In this document: piece after piece, positions 10,267 through 22,201 of the stretch
Position numbering within the stretch: the first letter of the stretch is position 1
How the letters are laid out: every line of letters begins with the position of its first letter
From: Curvularia sp. ZM96
Lineage: Eukaryota > Ascomycota > Dothideomycetes > Pleosporales > Pleosporaceae
DNA: 64,000 nt
NCBI GenBank assembly: GCA_022457065.1
Contig: JAJGBQ010000004.1
Coordinates: 1,426,001 to 1,490,000 of the forward strand
Direction: 5' to 3'
Notes under the pieces: generated by a model
Databases searched by the model: none
What the model saw: the letters and a program-made list of their open reading frames with translations, nothing else
What the model was told of the DNA's origin: nothing
Translations under genes and position numbers: made by a program

Positions 10267-12162
10267 CTATCCCTCAAACTTCTCTGTCTTCATCTCCAGG
10301 TCTTGAGCTGACTTTGGTGCCTCTTTCTTCCGCACATCGACCCAGCCTATTCCTAGACTCAAGACGACTGCTGCGCATGAGAAACCAACTAAGATATAGA
10401 AAACGTTGCGCAAGCTCTCTGAGTATGCCAGCAGAACGCTATTGAGATCTTCTTCGTAGCCAATGACTAGGCCACGGACCGCACCAGCACCAGAACCAGC
10501 GTCTAGTGCAGCTTGTGGAGAAATTGATGGAGCATGCTGGCTGATAGCTTTGACTAGCGTTTGCGCAAAGACAGCATTGCTTATGGTGATACCAATCGAC
10601 ACACTCAAGTTCTGTAGAAAGATGAGAATCGCCATGGCGACAGCAATCTGGGGAGGCGTGACTGCATTTTGGACCGCGATGAGAGGCTACGATAGGTCAG
10701 TTGATTCACCTCCAGGTGTCTTCGTATTAGGACTACTCACTATTTGCAATATGGCACCGCGGCCCACTCCCATGACGATCTGGTAGCCAACCCACTGCCC
10801 AACACTTGTCGTTGGCGAGAACGTAGAAACGAGACCATTGCCGACTGCCAGGATGATGCTGCCGCCAAGTGCCCAGGGAAGATAGTAACCTAATTTTGAT
10901 ACTGCGTGTCGTTAGCAATTACATCGCAGAGCTTCAATGGTCAAACTCACTAAGCGTTCCTATGCTCATAATAAGCAATAGTTGACTCAGAATACTGGGC
11001 AGTATATGCATACCGCTCAAAGACGGACCCTCGCCCTTGACGGCCTGAAAGTAGGTGGGAAGGAAGTTGCTCGCCACCAGCATGCAAATGGCGTTGCACA
11101 TGCCGAAAGCGAAGCTCATGCACACGATACGATTCTTGAGAAGGTAGCCCGGTATCATAGCTCGGTCGCCCATCCTCCACTCCCATATGATAAAAATCAC
11201 GAAGAGTATACCGGAGCCGACTATACAGCCAGTAACAGTAGCACTGTTCCAGGCATATGTATTTCCAGAGCCGAGTTGCAGAGCGAGTATGAACATGATC
11301 GAAGGCGGTACGAAGAGCATGAAACCGAAAAGATCCAACTGAGGTGCGACCTTGCGTACGAGAGCGAGGGAAATTGGCTCTTTCTTGATGACTTCAGGAA
11401 ATTTGATGAGAGCCAGAAAGAAAGCTGCCACACCTCCTGCGGGAAGGTTGAGATAGAAGCCTGTATGTGTGTTAGTCTCTGGCCGACCCGAAAAGTTAGC
11501 ACGGATGGGAATCCTACACCATCGCCACGTGACGTTTTCCGTCAGCCCTCCGCCGATCAAAGGTCCTGCCACCACTCCTATCTGCGAAATGCCGAATAGG
11601 AGACCAGTGTACATGGGATTCTTGCTCTTCTCCACACTCACCGCGACGATGGTGAGAGCGCCATTGAATATGCCGCTCACGCCTAATCCAGCAATAGCCC
11701 TGCCTACGATGAACACCGCTGACGAAGGAGCGACACCACAAATCAGAGAGCCGACTTCGAAGACGAAGACGAACGAAAAGAAGACGAGCTTCGCGGGAAA
11801 GTGCGTGTACAGCTTGCCGGATAGTGGCTGCAGGGTTGCCGCTCCGAGAGTGTAGGCACCGACGTACCAACCTACATCTGCCAATGAGTGAAAGTCGCTA
11901 GTAATGTAGGGTATGGCCTACCAATATTAGCTTTTGCTTCTATCATCGTAGAACGTGTGAGGGAGGTGCTACGTACAGTGCCAATGATGGACGTGTCGAG
12001 AAACGAGAGAAAAGTCACAAGCGTCAAACTGGCAAGAAGGGCAACCAGCTGGAGACCCTTGATATGGTGACTAGCCAGATCGCTGGTCTTGTCATCTGGC
12101 GTCTCAGTAGTATTTGTGGATGCGGAGGCGCGGAAGCCAGGCTTGACGGAAATAGAGGACAT
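10267..12162 (-). CDS. MFS drug/toxin:H+ antiporter (DHA2, TOXA-like)
   Basis: The 558-residue membrane protein comes from five minus-strand exons: 12162-11977, 11917-11518, 11460-10951, 10901-10741 and 10686-10267. The four introns are 49-59 nt. A soluble N-terminal tail of about 35 residues precedes the first membrane helix, which carries the LDTSIIGT motif of the 14-TM DHA2 family. DVGWYVGAYTLG, GRAIAGLGVSG and GVVAGPLIGGGL (antiporter motif C) follow, then TWRWCFYLNLPAGG, which spans the second intron junction. The middle helices and a final helix before an acidic/basic tail are intact. This family exports drugs and fungal metabolites; the aflatoxin-cluster and HC-toxin exporters are members. 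The substrate here is unknown. Its position beside two zinc-cluster regulators and a dehydrogenase supports a role in export or self-protection. Confidence 0.92.
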
Positions 12163-12795
12163 GATGCTAAATAATCGGTAATGACGGGAGAAGAGTTTGG
12201 CGAAGATAAGTTTTAGAACCTAAGTCCAAGTAACGGACCTTCAATACATCTTGGGTATGTACTTTTCTTTATACAGGGTGTGCATATGGCAATGGTAAAC
12301 AATGGACCGGGATTCGTGCGTGTGAAGCGCGAATTCCGCTCGACGAAGTCCGCTTGCTCAAACCCGTGCGACGAATCCCGAGCAAGAAAGTCCATGCGAC
12401 CAAGCTCGTGTCGCGAAACTTGTGCCGTGAAGCCCGCTCGTTCCCTTTTTCTTATGCAGTCTGAACCCCAAACTACACAAAGTGAGTTGTCCATATGAGT
12501 CGCGGAGCGATATCGAATTCCGCCGTTGACCAACATCCATGAATGCATGGGCGTTACATCTCTTATTCGGCGGGACTACGCTCCGTTGCGTGGTATTCTT
12601 GCTTGTGGCCGGTGACGCGTAGCTGAAAAATGGCGCGTTGGAACAAATTGTTGTGATGCTATCTAGACAACCTGCACCGCCCACAATCGACATGGGGCTG
12701 AGTCGAAATTCCACGCCCAATGTAGCATTGCTATTCTTCCGCATTGCCATGTTATGTTCTCAACCACTCTTCTAACATAGACTCTTCAGAAGTCT
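12163..12795. other. MFS promoter and intergenic DNA
   Basis: This is upstream of the MFS gene and downstream of the mannosidase gene, both on the minus strand. It contains scattered CGG triplets (for example TTCCGCCG near 12519 and TTCGGCGGG near 12568) that could serve zinc-cluster proteins, but no palindrome like those upstream of TF1 and TF2. No gene is seen. Confidence 0.5.
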
Positions 12796-15701
12796 TCAAG
12801 CTGGTCTCCTAAAAGGATGCGCCTCTGTATTCAACACCCAATCATCCAAACTGATGAGATCCTCATCCGCAAACAGCAAATAAAAGTATTTCAGCGTCTC
12901 AGCGAGCCAAAAGCTCTCCATCTCATCGTTGAGTTCGGGCGCTGTTTTGGTCACATCGTCAATTGCAGAATTGCCAAACTCTGTGGTTGTGTGTTGATCA
13001 ACAGCAAGAAACATTCTCCAACCCGCTTCCCGCCAGTGTGAGGAACCTGTGATGCGATACATATACCATACGGATTCAATTGCTTCTGGCCTGTATCCAC
13101 GTGAGTGAGATTATGAAATATAGCAGTAATGTGAAAGTGGGCAAAAATTTACCTGAGAATGTAGTTCCTGGCCCCAATCCTGGTGACGCCCTTCGGTAAG
13201 CGGTCTTCCTTGATTCGATTTTGCACATATTCCTTGTGGCTCAGGACGGGGGCTGGCGAATAGACGTAGGGAAAGTCTGGTAGAGTAGCGGTTGGTTGCT
13301 GGGCAAGCTCTGGGATATCTAGCATGGATTGAACTTTAACCGGAGGACCTTCCCCTTCCTCAGGTTCACCTCCCATTACTGAATCCCGATTTTGCTGAAC
13401 AATTCCGGACGAAGATGGCATGTGCGCAATTTCCGCATCATCCACGAGTTCAGCCAGTTGGCGCCTGTCCAATGTGTCCGCGTAAATCAGAGTTGACGTA
13501 GCTTCTGCGTCGAATGCAGCTGCTGTAGGAGCTGTCGGCGGTGCAGTCATCTCCGCAAGTTGGGCCTCATACCAGGAGGAAGCCGATGCCAATTGTGATA
13601 TATAGACTTCTCGTTGGTGCTCATAATTCTGGATACGAGACTCGTGTCGCGGATCAATATACTCCCAGTAGGTAGTTTCATTCCAGGTGCACTCTTTCAC
13701 GTTCTCACAGGGGGCCACTTCGAACGATTCAGGCATGATGCCGGTCGCAGTCATGTCGTAACTCCAAATGCAACCCTCTGTCAGTTTTTTGGCAACCTCA
13801 AGATCCTCAGGACGATCGAAGATTTTTGCACCCATGCCGAACATCCCCCCAGCAAAACAAGTCAGATGAGCATTCTCTGGCGTCAAGTCGCCAGCAGTGT
13901 TGTCATCACTGACCGCTGGAACTTCGAGCTTTCCTGAGAACAAAATATCTTCCTCTTTCGGAAGCATCGGTCGGAAGAGTAGATGTTTCTTCACTACGTC
14001 CATCGACTGCTCATACATGGTCCGGTACTTTTCGACCTGACCGCCGAGGAGCAAGTACTGTTTTGAAAGATATTCATATGTCGAATCGGACATCCCACCT
14101 AGCGTGAACTCGTCACGACCACTGCCGGTCGACACGAAGCCTTGTGGTATACACTCTGGCGGTGTTGGCATGGGAGCGGAGGATGAAGTAGTTGCATCAG
14201 GGCCTGGAGCCTCCATAGATGGATTCAGTTCATTGCTATCAAGTTGTCGTCGTTTGGGCACAGAATTGCTTCCATAGTTTTCGATTGAAGCTTCGCCAAG
14301 ACTCGCTGGCGCCAGAGGTTCCTTGTCCTTGTCCTGGTTGGGGATGCCATCAGAAGTGAGTAATATGGGGTCTGGCAAATTCAAAGGAACGTATTTGTGA
14401 CCATCAGGAGATAGTATCTCGGAAGACGAAGGTGAAGCCACCTGAGGGGCTTCCGAGGAATCGACATCAAGATACCCTTCTGGAGCTCTCAGAGGCTCCT
14501 GGGCTGGAGGCATGTCAACGTAGCGTCTGCCACATCCAGAGGCATCCAAATAAACAGGCCACATGCCTGGAAGTGGAGTTTTCTTTTGGAATTCCTCCAG
14601 GTTATCAGTGATGCGCGCAATAGCGTCATAGTACTTGTGCTCGCCAGTGAGTTGGGCAAGTCGGGTGAATTCCATCGAGAGTGAACCAATCTCGGCCAAA
14701 ACCACACGCTGACTGGCACGGTGCTTTTGTGAGGCAAAGTCAGGTCTCCAGTAGTAGTACATTTGAGGCATCCGGTTCGGCGTATCAAAAGCGCTTATTA
14801 GTACTTCAGCAAGCTCTACTGCCTTGTCCAACAAGTTTTTGTACTTTTTATCGCTGAGATCGTAGGCAGCCAGCAGTCCGCCTAGGTAGCGAATGGTTGT
14901 CTCAAACAAGGGGATGTCAGCGCGCACGGTGGTTGTAAAATCGATCTTGTTTACGGCTTTAACCGCCTCTTCAAACTCGTCCTTCAGTCCCATAATCCAG
15001 AGCGTGTCCAGGGCATCCACAAGGGTAGCACCCCACTGCGCGAATGGGTCTCTGAACGTCCCAGACTGCGGCCGTAGCTCATCATGAAGCCATGCATATG
15101 CTTTGTATCCATCCCATGACTTCTTAGCGACACTTCTGATCTTGTCCAATTTGGCCTTCCTGTCCAACTTGGCCGCAGCATCTTCGGCCTTAAATACGGC
15201 TTGTATTTTGGGTATTTTCTTTGGTGTGCCTGAGGGAAGGCGGATAAGTGATTCAGAGGGTACGGGAAAATGCTCTGGCAGCTTTGTCCAATGGATTACT
15301 TCGATGCTGGAGGATACGTATACGTCATTGTCGGCGATGGCGACTGGGTTACCGTATGGTCGGGGCGGGTGTGGCGAAGGGATCGAGGGCTTAAGGGGCT
15401 GTTTCGTAATGGCAAGACTCGGGGCTGGTGAAGAAGCCGGCTTCTTCACTGGAGGTGGTGTTTGGAGCGGCTGCAATGTGCTGGCAGCGGGAACATCCAA
15501 TTTTAAGCTCTTCGTCTCGTGCGCTACGGCTGGTCGCGGTTTTGTTTCTTTGTGCAGAGCCTCCTCGACGCTGTCCTTGAGGCCTGCTGCCCTCGATGCA
15601 GCATCCCTCCATGTCGCGCTAGAATCACTAAATTTATACAGTGCTAGCACAGCAATGACAGCAAAGACTAGAAACGCGCGATATCGTCGGTATCGGAACA
15701 T
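12796..15701 (-). CDS. GH47 alpha-1,2-mannosidase, type II membrane form
   Basis: Two exons (15701-13153 and 13090-12796, 62-nt intron) encode 947 residues. A short basic tail (RYRRYR) and one hydrophobic helix at about residues 8-22 form a signal anchor, so the enzyme should lie in the ER or Golgi lumen. A proline-rich stem follows to about residue 160. The glycosidase family 47 domain then begins, with DELRPQSG, DALDTLWIMG and IRYLGGLLAAYD. The C-terminal LNTEAHPF holds the threonine that ligates calcium in this family. Such enzymes trim mannose from N-glycans. A low-complexity, Pro/Ser-rich insertion of about 140 residues interrupts the domain roughly between residues 430 and 570 and makes the protein larger than standard class I enzymes of about 500-600 residues. 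The start is the ATG before the anchor; the open frame extends upstream to 15938 but adds nothing recognisable. Confidence 0.88.
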
Positions 15702-16573
15702 GGCTGAGAGGAGGGGGGGTAGAGTCAACAAGACAGGTGTCGCATGTGGCGCGTCGCGTAAAGGATAGGTTTTTGCAAAGAATGAATAGGTCCCTATGTT
15801 GCTCCTGCCATTTGTGCGTACAAGAGAAAAAAGAATAAGTACGCAGGGCGTGTGTGCGAGAAAGCCAGATACAGCAACAGAGTCGTCGTCTTGTGTCCGA
15901 CCGGCTTGGCCTTTGTCGGAGAAGCTAATCATATGCACTCCCTGGCGATCACTCAGATGTGGGACTTGTTTTGCAAGGGACTCGACCAGCTACCGAGGAG
16001 CGGTCAGACAAGCAGGCGCGTGCCCCCAGCGCAAGCAGTACGCATCTGTAAGACATTTCTTTATTTGCGTTGTCTCCGCCATGGCGTTGTCTTGACTGTA
16101 TCTCACAGCGTGCACGGCAACATTCCCCACACCACGGCCAGCTGCCCAGGCTCCGTTCTAGCCGAGCACTAACTTTAAGCTTAAATGCTTCTAGCTGATT
16201 TGGGACACGTGCACTTCCCACACATCCACCTCCTGGTTGCGGTCAGCAGTGGAGCCATCAATCACAAAAAAAAGAGGCTGCTTGAATCTTCATCGGACAT
16301 GCGTCTTCCAGAATTGTGAGCCATGTGGGAAAGAAGAAGTCGCAGGCGAAAGCGCTCAGCAGGACAGGCGCTTTTATTCGCATATCTTTTTGTTTTGAAA
16401 TCTATCTACACCGAGCCAATGTGTAGCTACTGGCCAACGACTCGGGTCGGCTGAGACTGAGTCCTTTTTCAAGCAGCGCTTCCCATATTGCGACAAGTCA
16501 CGTGAGTGGGTGACTACGCGCGTTCGGTGTTAGAGATGCGATAGCCTGTCAGAGGGTGATATGTACGAGTCAA
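15702..16573. other. Intergenic, mannosidase promoter
   Basis: This spans the mannosidase start and the CCT6 3' end, both on the minus strand. Open frames at 15796-16172 and 15949-16221 overlap on opposite strands and show no family features. I see no gene. Confidence 0.6.
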
Positions 16574-18689
16574 TCATTGGTCGTCACCAGGACCTGGTTG
16601 TCGTCCCTGTTGGTGAGTTAGCATGGGAAAGTCGACAGCAGCTGTTCCATAACTTACCATCTGTCGTGCTTTGAGCATCTCATCACACAGCAACAAGTTA
16701 GAAGCGATGCCAGTTGCAGACGCTATGCTGTTGCGAAGCACTCGGAACGAGTCATAGACACCCTCTTGAGTGGGGTCCATGGGTTCGCCGGTTGCCAGGT
16801 TCAGGCCTACAACGTTGCCTTCGGCATGCTCGTCCTGCAGCGCGGCCACTATCATCTGGTGAGTAAGAAGCGATGTAAGTAGAACCATGAAGCTTACAGG
16901 AATCTTGAATGTCGTGGCCAGAATTGGCCGCCAGAGTCTTGGGAATCACAAGCAGTGCATCAGCAAAAGCCGAAACACCCCATTTTGCTTTGCCCTTGAC
17001 CGTCTTCTTGAACTGCTCGCTCTCTAGATGAGCTGCGCACGCAACCTGGAAGGCTCCTCCTCCTGGAACAACGCTTCCATCTACAATCATATTGTACACA
17101 CTCCTCAAGCCGTCGCGGACAGCGTCCTTGATCTGAGCGATAGTGTGCGAGTTCGGTCCCTTGATCAGCAGTGTGACGGATTTGGGCTCCTTGACATCTT
17201 CCTGCACGCTGTAAGTATATGCATTGCCTCATCACACATGGTATTACTCACGATGAAGGTATACTTCTCCTCGCCCAGCTGGTGTTCATAGACATTGCCT
17301 GCCCAGCCAAGGACATCTGGTGTTAGATCGTCGACACTGTTCTGCGCCGTACCACCGCAGACCAGCTGCAGACGTTCCATGTTCCTCCTCTTCGCCCTCC
17401 TCAACGCAAATATGCCGTTCTTAACAAGTACGTCCAGACTGAGCGGGTCAATGCCTTTTTGGTTTATTATTACGAAGCCCTTGCTGGGATCGTTACCGCA
17501 GACCTCCTTCTTAAGCTCAACGATTTTCCTCAGTTTCTCGTCAACGAATCGACGCTCGCTCTCGACGAGCTTCTCTCGCTGCTCCGCACTCGAATAGTAG
17601 AAACCAGAGTTGATCTCAGACTTTTCGTATTCCAAGCTGACGTTCAGGGTCAAGATGTACGCATTCTCTACCCTCTTAGCCATGTCTGGATGCCTTGCGC
17701 CATGGTCCAGTGCAAGTCCTCGAATGAGCTGTGTGTCGGCAGCCGTGCGATGTTGCATAGTCATAATCTCAACCATGTGCAGGTCAGGCTTCGCAGGCGC
17801 TTGGTAAATCGCGAGAACTGCGTCAACAATATCGGGAGTCAGTTGTTCGGCGAGCGAGCTGTTGATCTTGGTGGACAGCGATGTTCGGGCAACGGATAGC
17901 AGGAGTTCGCGGTCGACTTCCTTTGTAAGCTTGAACTCGTCGAGGAACTATGTCCTGTCAGCTAGTATTCCCTATGAGCGCTGAGCTCGTTATACCTTCA
18001 GCGACTCAGTCTTCGCAATGTCATAACCGTCCGCTATCACCCTTGGGTGGAGACCCTCGGCAATATAGCGATCAGCCTGCTTTAGCAACTCGCCCACCAG
18101 AAGTACCACGGAAGTTGTGCCATCGCCTGTGATCTCGTCCTGTGCTGTTGCCGCTCGTGCGATCATAACCTGGCTTGTTTAAGTCTGAGGTCGAGGACGG
18201 GAAGCGTGAAACGTACGGCAGTAGGATTTTGGATTTGCTAACAAGGCATTAGTAGGTGCCACTCGTTGTGAAGCAGGTACGTACCATCTCCTTCAACAGA
18301 ACACTACCGTCCTTTGTGAGTTTGATCTATGGAACTCGTCAGCCTACACCATATCAGTAGTGCAATTGGACGTACACCTCCAGCACCATCCACAAGCCTA
18401 ATCGAAGTCAGTATTCTGTATTTCCAGAGACTGTCTGCTATTTCTCACATCTTCAGTGTACCGCGGGGTCCCAAATTTGAAGCAAGCACCTAATTTTTTT
18501 CTTGTATCAGAAAAAGACTCTGTTCATGAAGCAGTGAGGCCATACCTGCTGCAAACCCTCTCCGGCAGAGATGTTCACACGGAGAGCTTCCCCGCGCCTC
18601 TGTGTACTGTTAGCGGTGTCCTCAGCGCTGCGATGAAAAACACAAACCCTGGATTCGGCCTTGGGATTGAGAAGCTGTGCTGCCGACAT
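16574..18689 (-). CDS. CCT6: T-complex chaperonin subunit zeta (CCT6)
   Basis: This is a 539-residue subunit of the cytosolic CCT/TRiC folding chamber for actin, tubulin and other proteins. Eleven minus-strand exons are needed: 18689-18648, 18599-18546, 18489-18449, 18397-18376, 18326-18285, 18237-18217, 18169-17996, 17947-17252, 17201-16898, 16848-16658 and 16606-16574. Introns are 47-56 nt. Exons 4 and 6 are only 22 and 21 nt. Landmarks are LGPRGTLKM at about 38-46, the ATPase motif GDGTT at 89-93, MVEIMTMQHRTAADT, NSGFYYSSAEQREKL, KGFVIINQKGIDP, a GGGAF motif, and ATGIASNLLLCDEML near the C-terminus. All are diagnostic of the zeta subunit, and the total length matches the family. The first six exons together code for only 74 residues. 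It shares a 295-bp divergent promoter with NOP56. Confidence 0.96.
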
Positions 18690-18984
18690 GATGGACAGGA
18701 TGTTATGGGGGTATCGAAGGGTGTAGCAATCAAGCAAATGCAGAATGGCGGGGCAAATGCTGTTTCCGCGTTGCCTGTCGCGTCCCTCCTCAGATTTCTT
18801 AGCGGGCGGCAATGCCAAGATTACGAGAGCTCGGGCCGCCCAGCAATAATCTTTTTCGCATAGCTTCAACTTTCTCGACCGCGACAACCTCCCGACAGCG
18901 CAAAAGCCAGCGCATTTCAATCCACGACTCAGCTTGCTGCGCCCGCTGTCCGTACGTCTTGCGCGCCGTTCCGTTGATCACACA
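18690..18984. promoter_or_regulatory. Divergent CCT6/NOP56 promoter
   Basis: Only 295 bp separate the two start codons, so both genes must share this control region. Chaperonin and snoRNP genes are both growth-regulated, and joint control is inferred. An in-frame ATG at 18934 could extend NOP56 by 17 residues, but the family N-terminus begins at 18985. Confidence 0.6.
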
Positions 18985-20814
18985 ATGAGTGTAGATTACC
19001 TCCTCCACGAAAGCCCCGTCGGCTATGCTGTGTTCAAGGTTTTGATCCAGCCAGACACCATTGGCAACCGTCTGCAAGAAGTGCAAAAGGCTGTGCAAGA
19101 TCTCGACAAGTTTGGAAAGACTGTTGAGCTTGTTGGTCTTGCGCCATTTCAGGGTACTCAGGATGCTCTCGCCGAAATCAACGATGTCTCGGAAGGCATC
19201 ATGTCTGACTTCCTGAGGGCCACTCTCGAAACGAATCTCCCCAAGGCTGGAAAGAAGAAGACAATTACTCTTGGTGTGAGCGAGAGGAACCTCGCGGGAA
19301 GCATCAAGGCTGCCTTCCCAAATCTCTCGTGCGAGACCAGCGACACTTCGGAAGTCGTAGCTGATCTTCTTCGTGGTCTGCGCCAGCACAGCGGCAAACT
19401 GATCAAGGTATGCACAAGGTCGCCGCTGCTCGGAACGATTTTGATGCTAATTCATGGAAGAAACTGCAACCCGGCGACATTGACCGCTCGATTCTGGGTC
19501 TGGGACACGCCTACTCGAGATCAAAGGTCAAGTTCAGCGTCCAGAAGCAGGACAACCACATCATCCAAGCGATTGCGACACTTGACCAGATTGACAAGGA
19601 CCTCAACACCTTCTGCATGCGCTTGCGCGAAAACTATGGTGAATACACCTTGTGCCTTGGATGAATGGCAGCCATGTACTGACGCTGTGGGCAGGTTGGC
19701 ATTTCCCCGAACTGGCCAAGATTGTCAACAGCAACGAGCAGTATGCAAAGGTTGTTTTGCAGATTGGCGACAAGTCGAAACTGAGCGACGACGACCTACA
19801 CAACCTTGCCGCAGTCGTGGATGACGACGAGGGTGTTGCGCAAGCTATCATCAAGGCTGCCCGCACGTCCATGGGAAGTGAGTTGAGCCCAGCAACGACG
19901 TATCAACAAGGCGCGCTTGGAACTAACTCGTTTGGCAGGGGATCTTTCCGAGGCTGATATGGAGATTGTCATGTAAGGGACCCAACCGACGACGTACAGA
20001 TCACTAGTTGACATGACATTAGGGCGTTTGCCAAACGAACGGCTTCTCTTGCTGCGTATCGCAAGCAGCTTAGCAACTACCTAAGCAGCCGCATGAACCA
20101 GGTCGCTCCTAACCTGGCTGCGCTGATTGGCGACACGGTCGGCGCCAGGCTGATCTCCAAGGCTGGTTCTCTGACGAATCTGTCCAAGTACCCTGCGAGT
20201 ACTGTTCAGATTCTGGGTGCTGAAAAGGCCCTTTTCCGCGCGCTGAAGACCAAGGGAAATGTACGTGGTGGTTGCGCACCTTGTCGAGGCTAGTGCTAAC
20301 GTGTGAGCAGACTCCCAAGTACGGACTTATCTACCACAGCTCCTTTATTGGGCGCACGGGACAAAAGTCCAAGGGAAGAATCTCTCGCTTCCTTGCCAAC
20401 AAGTGCTCGATTGCGTCGAGGATCGACAACTTTTCTGACACGCCTACTTCCAAGTTTGGTGAAGCCCTCAAGCGCCAAGTTGACGAGCGGATTGAGTTTT
20501 ACGCCAGTGGTGCTCCGCCTGCCAAGAACGCAGCCGTGATGCAGGCGGCCATGAACGCGGTCATGACGGACATTGGCATCGAGGACCCGACGGCCACTGC
20601 TGCGGAAGACGTGGAGATGGCTGACGGCGTGACTGGCGCGGCTACCGAGCAGGCGGTGCGCAAGGAGAAGAAGGACAAGAAGGACAAGAAGGAGAAGAAG
20701 GCTAAGAAGGGCGGCGACGACGAGGGAGCGGAGAAGAAGAGCAAGAAGGACAAGAAGCGGAAACACGGCGAGGAGGAGGATGGGGAAAAGAAGAAGAAGA
20801 AGAGCAAGGCATGA
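18985..20814 (+). CDS. NOP56: Box C/D snoRNP core protein NOP56
   Basis: This is a 519-residue nucleolar protein that, with Nop58, Snu13 and fibrillarin, forms the particle for 2'-O-methylation of rRNA. Exons are 18985-19407, 19461-19638, 19695-19877, 19939-19972, 20023-20260 and 20311-20814. Introns are 50-61 nt and one exon is only 34 nt. The N-terminal domain starts DYLLHESPVGYAVFK, the coiled-coil segment follows with LGLGHAYSRSKVKFSVQKQD, then GWHFPEL, and the Nop RNA/protein-binding domain carries APNLAALIGD, GARLISKAGSL and GAEKALFRALKTKGNTPKYG. The C-terminal 60 residues are KKD/KKE-rich, as is usual for this family and for nucleolar retention. Sequence features distinguish it from Nop58 through the GLIYHSSFIGR and ASRIDNFS blocks. 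Confidence 0.95.
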
Positions 20815-22201
20815 GTGGGTGGGACTGGCATGTGTGGTGTGGGCGTTTTTGACAGAGGGTGTTTTTGGAGTTTTGTTCTGCGAGGCCCTGGTTTGTAGGG
20901 CTGCAAAAGGGCTATGAGGGTACGCGTCACATGGACCAGGGATTGATGGTTGTGGACATAGTTCTCGAGCTGGTATTCAAGTTGGCAAAAGCATGCTTGT
21001 TTGGGTTATGCATGTGTGTTCCTGGATCTGTAACGCGGCGGGTGAGGTGGCGAATCAGAGACCCCTGCAGCCGATCGGTGGGCGCACGGGCCCGATGAGG
21101 CCATGCAGGCGAGGGCGAAGCGCGGACAGCGTGCAACGACTGGTCTTGTGCTGTAGGCGACGCGGACCAGAGCGACACTGGTATCCATGGCCGTGTATAT
21201 GTATGTACAGGACAGGACAGGACGTGTATACGTGCTGCACCGTGCTTTGGCTTGCAGCCATGCATGCGCGGCTAATGCGCCTCACCTCAGCGTGCGTCGC
21301 ATCTACGTAGTGTAGTATCAGGGCGTGCAGTGGGCGACCGAGTAGGAGCATGCACATGATACTACGTCGAGGCACGCAGGCAGACACGGCCAGCAACCAG
21401 TGAATAAGTATCCAGACGGCACCCGCTCTGCTGTGCAATTGCCATGGCATGCCAGCGCTGCGGCGGACGGGCCCGTACATGTATGCCATATGTGTGGCGG
21501 CGGCGGTGGTGGTGGTGGTCCTGTCCTGTTTGATACGGCCTGCGACCCAAGACAGCAGCCGGCAGCATCCCAAGGCAGGCCGGGGTTCATCGTGCTGCTC
21601 TCTGGCGTAAACTGTTTTTCTCTTCTAGGGCTCGTCGTAACCCCAAGCTTTGGCCCGCTGCTGTCCCAAATGCCTCTGATGGCTACTTGAGGCCCTGGAG
21701 CCCCCCTCGCTCGACAACTCGTCCTTCGTCTTTTCCCGTCGCCTGCCCTCTTTCTCTCTCCTCCTCTTCTTTTCCCCTGTCCACCCGCCGTGTTTGTGGC
21801 CGCCGTTCCATCTCTCCCGTCCGCCCGCCGGCCCCCGTCATCAAACGCTGGGTAGCCATCGATTCTCGGTGTTCCCTTCTGTGCATCCGCCCTCTTTTAG
21901 CCTCTGCCCCGGCTCCACCCTCGCCTCCACGCCCACTTTGGTGTTCTCGCAAACCGTTGCCTGCACTCCGCCCTCCGCCCAGTTTTGGTGTTGAGTCTGC
22001 GCAACTCGGCCGCCTCGCTCCTCCCCTCTGTCCTGCAAACCCCATTGCCAGCTTGGTGCACCCGCCCGCACGTCCAAGAGCGAACACTCCGGCTGCTCTT
22101 TTTTTCCTTTCCTCTCTCGTCCTTCTTTTCTTTGTTCCTGTGTTCCTCTCTTTCCTCCTCCGTCCCTCTTCGTGCGCTGCACTCGTCTCGTTTTCTGCGC
22201 C
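20815..22201. other. NOP56 3' region and pyrimidine-rich HPC2 leader
   Basis: No gene is seen. From about 21690 to 22200 the plus strand is dominated by C and T runs directly before the HPC2 start, which fits a pyrimidine-rich promoter or 5' leader. Long open frames here, such as 21687-22211 and 21683-22357 on the other strand, are products of the skewed composition. Confidence 0.55.

Noticed and set aside
10982..11855. Open frames of 205 and 128 codons antisense to the MFS gene
   Set aside because: They are shadows of a well-supported transporter on the other strand.
15702..15938. 79-codon N-terminal extension of the mannosidase
   Set aside because: The signal anchor expected at the N-terminus begins at the ATG at 15701, and the extension would displace it from the start.
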